From: Halobellus rufus
Lineage (GTDB): Archaea; Halobacteriota; Halobacteria; Halobacteriales; Haloferacaceae
Direction of reading: 5' to 3'
DNA length: 64,000 nt
NCBI RefSeq assembly: GCF_000739575.1
Contig: NZ_BBJO01000002.1
Coordinates: forward strand, 154,449 to 218,448
Positions 51,544 to 61,266 of this stretch are shown here, in pieces. Made by a program: the position numbers and the translations under genes. The notes under the pieces are model-generated. The model worked only from the letters and a program-made list of their open reading frames with translations, did not search any database and was not told the DNA's origin. How positions within the stretch are numbered: the first letter of the stretch is position 1; every line of letters begins with the position of its first letter.

Positions 51544-52905
51544 TCACGGATCGAAGTCGTCGAGCGAGATCTGTCCCCGCGTCGTCGACGGCGTGCCGTC
51601 TCCGCTGTCGGACCGCGACTCCCCCTCGTCGGCCGGCTCCGCCCTTCGCGTTTCGTCGGTCTCCGATCGCTCGTCAGATCCGTCCGCGCCCAGCGCGACG
51701 TCGTCTCCCCCGTCCCACCCGTCGAGTTGCGCCTGTTCGCCGGAGGCGAACGAGAGGTTCGAGACGCGGACGCCGAGTTTCCGAACCGGCTTCTCGTCGA
51801 ACTCCTCGAGCAGTTCGAGCGCGACCGACTCGACGAGTTCGGGATCGTCGACCGGCCCCGAGAGCGACCGCTCCCGGGTGTTGACGTCGTACGGCGGGAG
51901 CACGACCTTGATCCCGATCGTCCGATAGGTGGCGTCCCGACTCCGCGCACGCGCGGCGACGTCCTCGGCCAGCGCCGCGGCCGTCTCGCGCTTGGTCGCC
52001 GAGTCGTCCGTCGCCTCCGCGAACGCCGACTCCCGCGAGAGGCTCTTCGGGCGTCCAGTGGGAGTCACCTCGCGGTCGTCGCGACCGCGAGCGCGTTCGT
52101 GTAACTCCACGCCGCGCGAACCGAACTGCGAGCGGAGCGTCGACGGGTCGGCCTCCGCGAGGTCCCCGGCGGTCTCGACGCCCAGCTCCGAGAGCCGATC
52201 GGCCGTCACGGGGCCGACGCCGTGGACCGAACTGACCGGTAAGGGATTCAGAAACTCCCGGACGTCGCCCGGCTCGACGACGACGAGTCCGTCGGGCTTG
52301 TCGTGATCGGAGGCGATCTTCGCGGCGGACATGTTCGGCGCGACGCCGACGCTGGCCGGGACGCCGACCTCGCGTTCGATCCGCTGTTTGACGTAGCGGG
52401 CGTACCCCTCCGCGAGCGTTCGGTCTCCGTCGGCGGTCCGCTGCCACCCCGTTCGATCCGTCACGTCGAGATAGGCCTCGTCGATGCTCACCTCGCGAAC
52501 GACGTCGGCGCAGTCGTGGAGGATCTCCTTGACCGACGCGGCGACGGAGCGGTAAAACTCCAGGTCGACCGGTCGGTAGTGGCCGACCGCTTCGCCCTGC
52601 GACGACGCGGCCGGCGAGCTATCGGGATCGCCGTCGGTGGTGGTCTCGGCACGGGGCAGTCGTTCGAGCGCCGTCGAGATCGGCTGCGCGCTCTCGACGC
52701 CGTGTTCGCGCGCCTCGTAGCTCGCGGTCGCGACGGCCCCGAACGTCTCGCCCGACTCGTAACCCATCCCGACGACGACCGGTTCGCCGCGGAGCGTCGG
52801 CTCTCGCAGCCGCTCACAGGAGGCGTAGAAGCAGTCCATATCGACGTGGAGGACGATCCGCGTCGGGCGGTCGGACTCGACGCCCGGAAGCGTCTCTTCG
52901 TTCAT
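51544..52905 (-). CDS. dinB: DNA polymerase IV (DinB, Y-family)
   Basis: 453 residues, a translesion polymerase. Catalytic acids: LHVDMDCFYASCE (D22, D24), VSIDEAYLDVT (Asp-Glu), and VGVAPNMSAAKIASDHDKPDG as the little-finger entry. A helix-hairpin-helix SVHGVGPVTADRLSELGVE follows. The last residues GQISLDDFDP carry a PCNA-binding PIP box of the Q-x2-L-x2-F kind. An acidic linker (about 395-440) links core and PIP. It is alone in its transcript; no SOS-type operator is seen. Confidence 0.93.
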   Translation of the reverse strand: MNEETLPGVESDRPTRIVLHVDMDCFYASCERLREPTLRGEPVVVGMGYESGETFGAVATASYEAREHGVESAQPISTALERLPRAETTTDGDPDSSPAASSQGEAVGHYRPVDLEFYRSVAASVKEILHDCADVVREVSIDEAYLDVTDRTGWQRTADGDRTLAEGYARYVKQRIEREVGVPASVGVAPNMSAAKIASDHDKPDGLVVVEPGDVREFLNPLPVSSVHGVGPVTADRLSELGVETAGDLAEADPSTLRSQFGSRGVELHERARGRDDREVTPTGRPKSLSRESAFAEATDDSATKRETAAALAEDVAARARSRDATYRTIGIKVVLPPYDVNTRERSLSGPVDDPELVESVALELLEEFDEKPVRKLGVRVSNLSFASGEQAQLDGWDGGDDVALGADGSDERSETDETRRAEPADEGESRSDSGDGTPSTTRGQISLDDFDP

Positions 52906-53108
52906 CGGACGCGCGGGCTCGAGGAGTCGATCGCGGGGTTGAGCGTCATCGATACGTCTCGGCGTGTAACCGGTAGCCGACGGTAGACGCGGCAGTCACA
53001 ATAGCGTTCGCAAACCGGACTGAAAGTGAAACGCCTCGGTCGAGCGCGATATCCGACCGACTGCGGCCTCGACGGAGTGTCAGTTTCGGACTGATCGCCG
53101 TGGGGCTG

Positions 53109-53537
53109 TTACTTCAACCGTTCCTGCAGGAACGACGGATGTGCGGCCGTGATGCCGTCGATCGAGAGCAGCGTCTCGGCGATGACCTCGCCGAGGGCGT
53201 CGCCGTCGGAGGCGCGGACCTCCGCCATCAGCATGTGGTCTCCGGAGGAGGTGTACAGCGATTCGACCGCATCGAGCGCCTTGAGTTCGCGCGTCGCCTC
53301 CACGTAGCGCTCGGAGGCCACGTCGAGGCCGACGAGGGCGATCGACGTCTCCGAGAGCTTCTTCGGGTCGACGTCCGCAGAGTAGCCGACGATGACGCCC
53401 TCCGATTCCATCTGTCGAATGTACTTTCGGACGGTCGGTTTCGAGACGTCCGCCCGCTCTGCGATCTCGGCGTACGACGCTTGCGCGTCTTCCTCGAGGA
53501 CGTCGAGAATGCGGCTCTCCGTCGAGGTGGCTTCCAT
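53109..53537 (-). CDS. Lrp/AsnC-family transcriptional regulator
   Basis: 142 residues. HTH at ~10-55 (ILDVLEEDAQASYAEIAERADVSKPTVRKYI) and a RAM domain with SLYTSSGDHMLMAEVRASDG and ITAAHPSFLQERLK. The start ATG follows GAAAGGAA and is ~35 nt after an AT-rich TATTTTTT element. It sits 138 bp from the stop of the 2-oxoacid:ferredoxin oxidoreductase β gene on the same strand, downstream of that operon. Lrp proteins often govern central carbon and amino acid genes; control of that oxidoreductase is inferred only. Confidence 0.88.
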   Translation of the reverse strand: MEATSTESRILDVLEEDAQASYAEIAERADVSKPTVRKYIRQMESEGVIVGYSADVDPKKLSETSIALVGLDVASERYVEATRELKALDAVESLYTSSGDHMLMAEVRASDGDALGEVIAETLLSIDGITAAHPSFLQERLK

Positions 53538-53675
53538 ACGTGTTCCTTTCGCGTGGCAGAAAAAATACCTTCCGAATGCAAAAAGGGAACTCTCGACTCG
53601 AAAACCGGCCGTGGAAAAGCGAAGAAAACCGGCCACAGTCGGCGGAACTGCGTCGTCGAGGGCAGGTTGAGGGCG

Positions 53676-54614
53676 TTACTTGTGCTTGTCGAGGAACGTG
53701 TCGTAGACGCGCTCCCACTCGTAGTCTTCGTCGAAGTACCGCTCTGCGAGCGGTTCCTCGGGGATCTCGCCGATGCGGCGCTTCTCCTGCTGGTAGGACG
53801 GCCGGTCCTCGTCGACGTAGTAGCGGCCGGTGAGGACGGTGCCCTCGTTGAGGACGTTCTCCGTCTCGAACATCATCTCGGAGGCCTCCGAGCGGTCCGT
53901 GTTGTCGAACTCGTAGTCCTCGGACTCGTTGACGTCGATGTACGGGACGTACTGCTTGGCGTCCTTGTTCCAGGTCGGACACTGCGTGAGGAAGTCGACG
54001 TGGGAGAACCCGTCGTGTTCGACGGCCTCGACGATGATGTCCTTCGCCTGGTTCGGGTTGACGGCGGCGGTCCGCGCGATGTAGGATGCGCCGGCGTTCA
54101 GCGACATCGACAGCGGGCGGATCGGGTCCTTCGCGGAGCCGTGCGGTTGCGTCTTCGACTTGTGGCCCTTCGGCGACGTCGGCGACGTCTGGCCCTTCGT
54201 CAGCCCGAAGATCTCGTTGTTGAACACGATGTAGGTCATATCGTGGTTCTCGCGGGCCGTGTGCATGAAGTGGTTGCCGCCGATCCCGTAGCCGTCGCCG
54301 TCGCCGCCGGCGGCGATGACCGTCAGGCCGGGGTTGGCGAGTTTGGCGGCTCGCGCGACCGGCAGCGATCGGCCGTGGATCGTGTGGAACCCGTAGCTGT
54401 CGAAGTAGCTGTTCAGTTTGCCCGAGCAGCCGATGCCGGTGCAGACGAGCATCTCCTCGGGGGAGAGCCCCAGTTCGGCCGCGGCTCCTTTCAGGGCTTT
54501 CAGGACCCCGAAGTCCCCGCAGCCGGGACACCAGGTGGGCTGCGGTTCGACGCCGGGCGTGTACTCGTTACGGTCGTGTTCGGCGTGTTCGCCGATTGCA
54601 CTGAATGCGCTCAT
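53676..54614 (-). CDS. 2-oxoacid:ferredoxin oxidoreductase, β subunit (pyruvate or 2-oxoglutarate)
   Basis: 312 residues. Thiamine diphosphate-binding GGDGDGYGIGGNHF with the downstream VFNNEIFGLTKGQ, and cluster cysteines C29/C32 (WCPGCGD), C58/C63 (CTGIGCSG) and a later TQCPTW. It decarboxylates a 2-oxoacid and passes electrons to ferredoxin, as in the Halobacterium Por and Kor enzymes. I cannot decide the acid from the sequence, so no gene symbol is given. It starts 2 bp after the α subunit stop, so the pair is coupled. Confidence 0.92.
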   Translation of the reverse strand: MSAFSAIGEHAEHDRNEYTPGVEPQPTWCPGCGDFGVLKALKGAAAELGLSPEEMLVCTGIGCSGKLNSYFDSYGFHTIHGRSLPVARAAKLANPGLTVIAAGGDGDGYGIGGNHFMHTARENHDMTYIVFNNEIFGLTKGQTSPTSPKGHKSKTQPHGSAKDPIRPLSMSLNAGASYIARTAAVNPNQAKDIIVEAVEHDGFSHVDFLTQCPTWNKDAKQYVPYIDVNESEDYEFDNTDRSEASEMMFETENVLNEGTVLTGRYYVDEDRPSYQQEKRRIGEIPEEPLAERYFDEDYEWERVYDTFLDKHK

Positions 54615-54616
54615 AG

Positions 54617-56512
54617 TTAATCACTCGCTGCGGGTACGAATTTGGTCTCGTGGCCGGGCAGCGTGCCGTCCTCGACGATGCTCGTGACGAACCCGTCGAC
54701 GATTTCGCCGGGCTCGAAGGGGTTGCCGTTGTACTTCAGCAGACTCGAGAGCTTCTCGCCGTAGCGCCCGAGTTCCTTCTGCGTCAGTCCGCGGAACTGC
54801 GCGGAGGCGTTCATCTCGACGACGAGCACCTCGTCGACGCTCTCGACGAACTCGGTCACTTCTGCGACCGGGTACGGCGCCATCTCGGAGACGCCGAGCA
54901 TCTTCACCGAGTGCCCCTGGTCGTTGAGGCGGTCGACCGCCTCCTCGACGGTGCCCTGCTGGGAGCCGAACGTCATAATGCCGTACTCGGCCTCCTCGGG
55001 CCCGTAGTGGGTGTTCGTGTCCTCGTCGCCGTCGAGGTCGGCGCGGATGGCCTCCATCTTCTCCATCCGTCGGTTGACCTGATTGACGCGGTTGTCGGGG
55101 TCTTCCGAGATGTGCCCGGCGGGCATGTGCTCGTTACCCGTCGCGAGGTAGCGACCGCCCTCCTGTCCGGGGAGCGAACGCGGGCTCACGCCCTTCTCGC
55201 CCTCGTGCTGGAAGCGGTTGTACTTCCCGGAGGGGTCGTGCGGCGCGTCCTCGAGCTCGGCCTCGGTGATGATCGAGCCGAGGTCGGGGTTGGGCTCCTC
55301 GTCGAAGACGCTGGCGGGCACGTTCTGCAGTTCGCCGCCGTTCTTCTGGTCGTAGAGGACGATCGACGGGATCTGGTACTCGTAGGCGATCTGGAACGCC
55401 CGCCGCGTCTGCTTGTACGCCTCCACGGCGTCCGAGGGGGCGAAGACGACGCGGTGGGAGTCGCCCTGCGAGGTGTAGAGGACGTGTTCGAGGTCGGCCT
55501 GTTCCGGCTTCGTCGGCATACCGGTCGAGGGACCGACGCGCATCGCCTCCACGAGGACGACCGGCGTCTCGGTCATCTCCGCGAGGCCGAGCGGTTCCGA
55601 CATCAGCGCGAAGCCGCCGCCGGACGACCCGGACATCGCCTTCACGCCGGCGTGGGAGGCACCGACCGCCAGCGCCGCGGCCGCGATCTCGTCTTCGACC
55701 TGTTCGGAGATGCCGCCGACCTCCGGGAGGTTCTGCGACATGATCGTGAAGACCTCCGTCCACGGCGTCATCGGGTAGCCCGCGATGAAGCGACAGCCCT
55801 CGTCGAGGGCGCCGTAGGCGATGGCGTCCGAACCCGAGATGAGGACCTGCTCCTCGTCGTGTTCGCCCTCCGGGACCGACACGTCCGGCGCGTCGGCGTC
55901 GAACTCCTCGCGGACGGTGTCGTAGGCGTCGTCGAAGACCGACATATTCGGCTCGAACACCTTTTCGGGCATCGAGTCCTCCATCAGGCTCTTGATGACC
56001 TGCGGCTCGATGTCCGCGATGGCGCAGGTGACCGCGACGCCGGCGGTGTTTCGCATCACTTCGCGGCCGTGGTCGCGAGCGATGGTCCGGAGGTCGATGT
56101 CGTAGACGTGCCAGCCGTTCTCCTCGACGCGCTCGTCGAAGTCCGGGATGTCGTCGGTGTCGAGCAGCCCGGAGTCGTAGACGATGACGCCGCCCTCGTT
56201 GAGCTCGTCTAGGTTCTCCGACAGCGGCTTGACCTCCTCGTTGCCGTAGTAGGCGTTCTCCTGTGGGTTCCGCGCGAAGGAGTCTCCCAGTGCGAGCAGG
56301 AAGTTGTACCCGTCACCACGCGACCGCACCGGATCCGCCGAGACGCGAACCTCCGTGTACGTGTGGCCGCCGCGGATGCGCGACGGATAGTGACGATGCG
56401 TGAATACGTGTAGCCCCGCTCGCATCAGGGCCTTCGCAAAATTCTGGCTCGTCGAGGCGATCCCGTCTCCGGAACCACCCGCGATTCGCCAGATGAGTTC
56501 GTCGTCAGTCAT
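54617..56512 (-). CDS. 2-oxoacid:ferredoxin oxidoreductase, α subunit (γ-α fused)
   Basis: 631 residues. The N-terminal γ domain is WRIAGGSGDGIASTSQNF and HRHYPSRIRGGHTY. From ~residue 235 the pyrimidine domain carries the substrate motif GYPMTPWTEV, and SHAGVKAMSGSSGGGF. The C-terminal domain (about 505-625) has MTFGSQQGTVEEAV and VEMNASAQFRGLT. These fit the two-subunit haloarchaeal enzymes. ATG 56512 is chosen; a GTG at 56524 would add four residues. The promoter has a TTTAAT-type element near 56567 and no Shine-Dalgarno site. Confidence 0.92.
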   Translation of the reverse strand: MTDDELIWRIAGGSGDGIASTSQNFAKALMRAGLHVFTHRHYPSRIRGGHTYTEVRVSADPVRSRGDGYNFLLALGDSFARNPQENAYYGNEEVKPLSENLDELNEGGVIVYDSGLLDTDDIPDFDERVEENGWHVYDIDLRTIARDHGREVMRNTAGVAVTCAIADIEPQVIKSLMEDSMPEKVFEPNMSVFDDAYDTVREEFDADAPDVSVPEGEHDEEQVLISGSDAIAYGALDEGCRFIAGYPMTPWTEVFTIMSQNLPEVGGISEQVEDEIAAAALAVGASHAGVKAMSGSSGGGFALMSEPLGLAEMTETPVVLVEAMRVGPSTGMPTKPEQADLEHVLYTSQGDSHRVVFAPSDAVEAYKQTRRAFQIAYEYQIPSIVLYDQKNGGELQNVPASVFDEEPNPDLGSIITEAELEDAPHDPSGKYNRFQHEGEKGVSPRSLPGQEGGRYLATGNEHMPAGHISEDPDNRVNQVNRRMEKMEAIRADLDGDEDTNTHYGPEEAEYGIMTFGSQQGTVEEAVDRLNDQGHSVKMLGVSEMAPYPVAEVTEFVESVDEVLVVEMNASAQFRGLTQKELGRYGEKLSSLLKYNGNPFEPGEIVDGFVTSIVEDGTLPGHETKFVPAASD

Positions 56513-56837
56513 ATCTGAGCTCACGGCCCGAGTGGGCCACTACCGAAAACTTTCGGCAGGAGTCGATTAAAGCCTTTGCTATAAGTTACCAAGGAAAGAT
56601 GATGATGGTCCTATTTACGTTACGAACGGGAGATTATTTCCCAAACGTGTTCCTGTCCTTCGAGATAATTCTCGAAGGATCGTTATGACCACAATATTTC
56701 TTCGCGACCGTTGACGGGAACAGAACAACGCGGAAACCGGGACACGTCGGATCTCCCGACTTTGTCGGACGGAAACGGGATATTTCCGAAATAGTCGACA
56801 CCTCCGTCGACATATCCGGACTCGCGATGCCGAACGG
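56513..56837. other. Intergenic region with stable hairpins between aroC and the oxidoreductase operon
   Basis: 325 bp, AT-rich for this genome. A perfect hairpin lies at 56656-56679: TCCTTCGAGA, loop TAAT, TCTCGAAGGA. A second short one, CCGAC-TTT-GTCGG, is at about 56756-56768, and GTCGAC-ACCTCC-GTCGAC around 56795-56812. No U-rich tail follows any of them. It may hold the aroC 3' end, regulatory sites for the α-subunit gene or a small RNA. I see no protein-coding frame that stands out. Confidence 0.4.
56656..56679. repeat. Perfect inverted repeat with 10-bp arms and a 4-nt loop
   Basis: TCCTTCGAGA and TCTCGAAGGA are exact complements around TAAT. It lies ~145 bp upstream of the oxidoreductase α gene start and ~160 bp after aroC ends. 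It could be an operator or an RNA hairpin. It is the longest perfect inverted repeat I found in this window. Confidence 0.6.
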
Positions 56838-57988
56838 CTACTCGTTCTGCGGACTCGACGGGTGGTAGTCGGTGTCGTACTCTCCGGGCTGGTCGTCGAG
56901 TCGGTCGGGGTTGATCCGTCCGCCGAGGAGCATGAAGTCGAGGATGGTGAGGTTCAACATCGCCTCGACGACGGGCACCGCACGCGGCGGGAGGACCGGG
57001 TCGTGGCGGCCGACGACCTGGATCTCCTTCTCCTCGCCGGTCTCCCAGTCGACCGTCTTCTGCTTCTTCGGGATCGACGTCGGCGCGTGCCACGTGATCT
57101 CGCCGTAAATCGGTTCGCCCGTGGTGATGCCGCCCTGCAGACCGCCGTGTTTGTTGCCCTCGGGCACCGGGTCGCCGTTCTCGTCGAACTCCCAGTCCTC
57201 GTTGCGGTCCTTGCCGGTCCACTCGCGGGCCTCCCGACCGAGCCCGAACTCGAAGGCCGTCGTCGCCGGAATCGACATCATCGCCTGGCCGAGTCGCGCG
57301 GGGAACGCGTCGAACCGCGGCGCGCCGAGCCCGCGCGGGACGCCCTGCGCCTCGAAGTAGATCGAGCCGCCGATCGAGTCGCCTCGCTCCTGGTACTCGT
57401 CGATCAGTTCGCGCATCTCCTCGGCCGTCTCGGGGTCGGCACAGCGAACCGGGTTCTCCTCCGCGTGTTCGAGCATCTGCTCGAAGCTGACCTCGGGAGC
57501 CTCGATGTCGCCGATCTGATTCACGTGGGCTTTGACCCGGACGTCACGCGTTTCGAGGATCTTCTTCGCGATCGCGCCCGCGGCGACCCAGTTCACGGTC
57601 TCGCGAGCCGAGGAGCGTCCGCCGCCGCCCCAGTTGCGCGTCCCGAACTTCGCGGAGTACGTGAAGTCGCCGTGGCTCGGGCGCGGGGCGGTCACGTACG
57701 GCTCGTACTTGCCCGAGCGGGCGTCCTTGTTCTCGATGACCATTCCGATCGGCGTCCCGGTCGTGTAGCCGTCCTGGACCCCGGAGTTGATCGAGACGGC
57801 GTCGGGTTCGCCCCGTGAGGTCGTGATCATCGACTGCCCCGCTTCCGCCGGTCGAGTTCGGCCTGCACGTCGTCCTCGTCGAGTTCGAGTCCGGCCGGAC
57901 AGCCGGAGACCGTCACGCCCATCGCGTCGCCGTGGCTCTCGCCGTAGGTGGTGACCTGGAAGAGCCGCCCGAATCGGTTCCCGTTCAT
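56838..57988 (-). CDS. aroC: Chorismate synthase, frameshifted as sequenced
   Basis: Last enzyme of the shikimate pathway, makes chorismate with reduced FMN. The N-terminus [20 protein letters not shown] and the phosphate loop [20 protein letters not shown] read in one frame. At about 57841 the frame breaks and the rest ([20 protein letters not shown] onward to the C-terminus) reads in another. Adding one G (CCCCGCTT to CCCCGGCTT on the plus strand) restores RRKPGQS, the family signature. Later motifs such as [11 protein letters not shown] are intact. A TATA (58013-58019) lies ~27 nt before the ATG. The gene is essential for aromatic amino acids, so a sequencing error is favoured. Confidence 0.88.
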
Positions 57989-58012
57989 TACCTCGCCGTC
58001 GTGGTTCCGGGC

Positions 58013-58019
58013 ATATATA
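58013..58019 (-). promoter_or_regulatory. TATA box of aroC
   Basis: Minus-strand TATATAT in CGTATATATGCC, 25-31 nt before the aroC ATG at 57988, so the transcript is leaderless. It supports the start used. Confidence 0.55.
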
Positions 58020-58171
58020 CGTTGCAGAAAGTCGCAACCGCCGATCGACCCGGCGGCGACCACGGGCGTCGACGCCGACCACGGGAACGCCTATCCCGGT
58101 CGAGAGCGTAGTTTCACGTCCGATCTTCGGAGCCGACGTGCCTCGGGAGCGGACGGTGACGGGTGAGAACA

Positions 58172-58633
58172 ATGCAACACATCGAGTATGCGTACACGTA
58201 CGGTATGGACGACGAAGCGGTTCGAGAGCGGCTCGAAACCACCGGGACGGGCGTGCTGGGTCTCTCGAAAGACAACGACAGCTACGCGATCCCGCTGGCA
58301 CACTACTACGACGGCGAGCGGCTCTACTTCCGGCTCGGCGTCACCGACGGCAGCACAAAACAGGCGTTCCTGGAGTCGACGGAGACGGCGACGTACGTCC
58401 TGTACGACACCGAACCGACGCCCGACGCCCGTGAGATCGATTCGTGGAGCGTTCTCGTCACCGGCACGCTCACCGCGATCCCGGAGTCCGAACACGAGCG
58501 CTTCGACACCGCCGAAATCAACCGGCGGTTCTCGCCGATCCGGGTCTTCGGCGAGGACGTCGAGGAGATCGAGATCAGCATCGTCGAACTCGAACCCGAC
58601 TCGATCACCGGCCGGCAGACCTCGAAACCGTAG
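58172..58633 (+). CDS. Pyridoxamine 5'-phosphate oxidase-like flavin-binding protein
   Basis: 153 residues, split-barrel FMN fold. GVLGLSKDNDSYAIPLAHYYDGERLYFRLG is typical of the group, as are YVLYDTEPTPD and the C-terminal FGEDVEEIEISIVELEP. The flavin and substrate cannot be read; members include general stress and F420/FMN-binding proteins. ATG 58172 is chosen; GTG 58163 would add three residues. It lies between aroC and aroA, convergent with aroA (75 bp between stops). Confidence 0.8.
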   Translation: MQHIEYAYTYGMDDEAVRERLETTGTGVLGLSKDNDSYAIPLAHYYDGERLYFRLGVTDGSTKQAFLESTETATYVLYDTEPTPDAREIDSWSVLVTGTLTAIPESEHERFDTAEINRRFSPIRVFGEDVEEIEISIVELEPDSITGRQTSKP

Positions 58634-58708
58634 TCGACCCCGTCGATGGTCCCCGAGCCAGCGGTATCGCCGGACGTCGCCGCTCGTCGTCGGTTCCGGC
58701 CGACGCCC

Positions 58709-60010
58709 TCACTCGCCCCGTTGAACGGCGACGCCGAGCGACGCCATCGTCTCGAAGAAGTCCGGGAACGACACGTCGACGTGCTCGCCGCCCTCGATCA
58801 CGGTCTCGCCGTCGGCGACGAGGCCCGCGACCGCCAGCGACATCACGATCCGGTGGTCCGCGCGGCCGTCGACGCGCGCGCCGACGAGGTCGCTCTCGCC
58901 GCCGTGGACCGTCAGGCGGTCCCGTTCCTCTGTCACCGACGCCCCCATCGTTTCGAGTTCCTCGGCCATCGCGCTCACGCGGTCGGTCTCCTTGTACCGG
59001 ACGTGCTCGCAGTTCTCGATGACCGTGTCGCCGTCGGCGATCGCGCCGAGCGCGGCGATCGTCGGCAGCAGGTCGGGCGTGTCGCCGACGTCGACGGTCG
59101 TCCCCGACAGCGACGCGCGCCCGATTTCGATCTCGCCGGCCTCGCGGTCCCAGTCGATCGACGCGCCCATCGCCTCGAGGATCTCGACGATCGCGCTGTC
59201 GCCCTGCGCGCTCGGTCGCGCGCCCTCGACGACGACCTTCTCGCCCTCAGCGGCGGCGACCGCGCCCGCCGCGAGCAGGTACGACATCGACGAGAAGTCC
59301 CCCGGGACGGCGTACTCGCCGCCCGCGGGGTCGTAGGACTGCCCGCCGGGGACCGAGAAGCCCTCGTCGGTCGTCTCGACGTCGACGCCGAAGTCCCGGA
59401 GGACCTCCAGCGTGATGTCGACGTACGGCGCGGACTTGAGTTCGGTCTCCAGTGCGACGTCGATTCCCTCGTCGGTCACCGCACCGGCCATCAACAGTGC
59501 CGTGATGTACTGCGAGGAGACGTCGCCGGGGATGGACACGTCGCCGCCGGGCGTGTTCCCGCCGACGACGAGCGGGGCTTGACCGTTGCCGCGGGTCGAC
59601 TCCGCGCGCCCGCCGAGTTGCTGGATCGCGTCGAGCAGCGGGCCCTGCGGACGCGAGCGCAGTGAGTCATCGCCGGTGAACACGCAGAGTCCGTCGGCGA
59701 GCGCGCCGCAGGCGGTCACCAGCCGCGTCGTCGTCCCCGAGTTCGCGCAGTCGATCACGTCGTCCGGGACGCCGGGTCGACCGCCGAACCCGGAGACGTC
59801 GATTCGAGAGTCGTCGGCGGCGCGCTCGACCGTCCCGCCGAAGGCCTCGACGGCGCGCATCGTCGCACGCGTGTCGGCGCTCACGAGCGGGTCGGTGACG
59901 ACGGCAGAGTCGCCGTAGCCCGCCGCGAGGATCGCGCGGTGCGTGTAGCTCTTCGACGGCGGTGCGCGCACGCGGCCCTCGACGCGCGACTGCGAGATCG
60001 TGACGTCCAT
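58709..60010 (-). CDS. aroA: 3-phosphoshikimate 1-carboxyvinyltransferase (EPSP synthase)
   Basis: 433 residues of the two-domain enolpyruvyl transferase fold. Shikimate pathway step before AroC. Family signature [13 protein letters not shown] near residue 17, NSGTTTRL near 91, [12 protein letters not shown] near 162, LRDFGVDVE, and the C-terminal [15 protein letters not shown] and [12 protein letters not shown] are intact. The glyphosate-type residues seem normal. The N-terminus [10 protein letters not shown] is the family start. It shares the neighbourhood with aroC, with the small flavin protein between them on the other strand. Confidence 0.94.
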   Translation of the reverse strand: MDVTISQSRVEGRVRAPPSKSYTHRAILAAGYGDSAVVTDPLVSADTRATMRAVEAFGGTVERAADDSRIDVSGFGGRPGVPDDVIDCANSGTTTRLVTACGALADGLCVFTGDDSLRSRPQGPLLDAIQQLGGRAESTRGNGQAPLVVGGNTPGGDVSIPGDVSSQYITALLMAGAVTDEGIDVALETELKSAPYVDITLEVLRDFGVDVETTDEGFSVPGGQSYDPAGGEYAVPGDFSSMSYLLAAGAVAAAEGEKVVVEGARPSAQGDSAIVEILEAMGASIDWDREAGEIEIGRASLSGTTVDVGDTPDLLPTIAALGAIADGDTVIENCEHVRYKETDRVSAMAEELETMGASVTEERDRLTVHGGESDLVGARVDGRADHRIVMSLAVAGLVADGETVIEGGEHVDVSFPDFFETMASLGVAVQRGE

Positions 60011-60102
60011 AGGTGTCGTAGGATCCGGGGGCGGTATGATACTTGCTGTCTCCGGGGCCGCTCGGATCGCTCCCGAGACGTCGAGACGGCCGGTCGGGGT
60101 CG

Positions 60103-61242
60103 CTATCGCCGCGTCGCGAGGAGCGCCGCGGCCGCCAACGCGGCGAGCGCCGCCACCGCGCCGAATCCGGGGGATTCCGTCGACGATGTTGGCGACTCGT
60201 CCGTCGGTGACGACTCCGCGTCGCTCGTCGACGTCGCCTCCGTCGTGGTCGTCTCCGATTCCGCGTCCTGCATCGACTGATACTCCGCGTAGGCGTCGGG
60301 ATGAACTGCTTCGAGAATCTGCTCGGCCGCTTGGACAGACCGCGGCGCTGGCTGCTGGAGCAGGTTCGTCTCGACGCGGACGATGTTGTCCTCCTGAACG
60401 GCCGTCGTGCTCTCGTAGGCGGCGGTCTCCGGCACCGAACTGCCGGTCGGGACCACGATCCACTCGGGGTTCATCTCGACGACGGTCTCGTCGTTGATCA
60501 TCTGGAAGCCGGTGATGTTGGCCTCGGCAGCACCGTTCTGCAGCCCGCCGGTCTCCATCACCTCGCCGATGAAGGTGTTCGCGCCCGAGGTGTAGCCGTA
60601 GAACACGTTCAACCCGACCGGCCGCTCGGCGTCTTCGAGCGCGCGCTCCATCTGCTCGACGGACTGCCGGATCTCGTCGGCGCGCTCGGTCCCGGCCTCG
60701 CAGTTCCCGGTGAGCCGTCCGATCCGTTCGGTCTTGTCCGCGACGAATTCCAGCGACGTGGGCTGCCCGAAGACGTAGACCGGAACGCCCTGCGCGCGGA
60801 TCTGCTCGACGCGTTCGGCCGCCGCGCCGTAGGAGCTGTTCGGAACGAGGACGAGATCGGGCTCGGCGTCGAGGACCTTCTCGACGTCCGGCCCGCTCGC
60901 GCCGGAGACGTTCGCTTTCTCCTCTGCGCCGTCGAGATAGCTCGCGTACTGGGAGACGCCGACGACCTCGTCGCGGGCGCCGATCTCCCACATCGTCTGG
61001 GCAGCGCTCGGGTTCAGCGTCACGATCCGATCGGGATCGGAGGTGACGTTCACCGTGGCACCGGTGGCGTCGGTCGTTTCGTAGGGGAACTCGCAGGTGG
61101 TCGAGTCGGAGTTGTGATCGTGCGAGATCGGTTCCGTCGAGATCGATGCGTCCGCCGCCGTCGCGGCACCGACGCCGCCGACGAACGGCCCCGCCGCGGC
61201 GACGACGAGGAGCAGTGAGAGAACGAGTACGCTGCGTTTCAT
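60103..61242 (-). CDS. btuF: ABC transporter substrate-binding protein, PGF-CTERM anchored (BtuF-like)
   Basis: 379 residues. A signal peptide (1-27), then a type III substrate-binding domain with [21 protein letters not shown] and [11 protein letters not shown], as in cobalamin or iron(III)-siderophore binding proteins. The tail is a Thr/Ser/Glu-rich linker and [22 protein letters not shown], the PGF-CTERM signal that archaeosortase A cuts and anchors. Corrinoid transport is the more likely role by its BtuC and BtuD neighbours, but iron siderophores cannot be excluded. Divergent from btuC with a shared AT-rich promoter (61267-61276). Confidence 0.85.
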   Translation of the reverse strand: MKRSVLVLSLLLVVAAAGPFVGGVGAATAADASISTEPISHDHNSDSTTCEFPYETTDATGATVNVTSDPDRIVTLNPSAAQTMWEIGARDEVVGVSQYASYLDGAEEKANVSGASGPDVEKVLDAEPDLVLVPNSSYGAAAERVEQIRAQGVPVYVFGQPTSLEFVADKTERIGRLTGNCEAGTERADEIRQSVEQMERALEDAERPVGLNVFYGYTSGANTFIGEVMETGGLQNGAAEANITGFQMINDETVVEMNPEWIVVPTGSSVPETAAYESTTAVQEDNIVRVETNLLQQPAPRSVQAAEQILEAVHPDAYAEYQSMQDAESETTTTEATSTSDAESSPTDESPTSSTESPGFGAVAALAALAAAALLATRR

Positions 61243-61266
61243 ACCGTCCCGTGCTCGCTAATGCAA

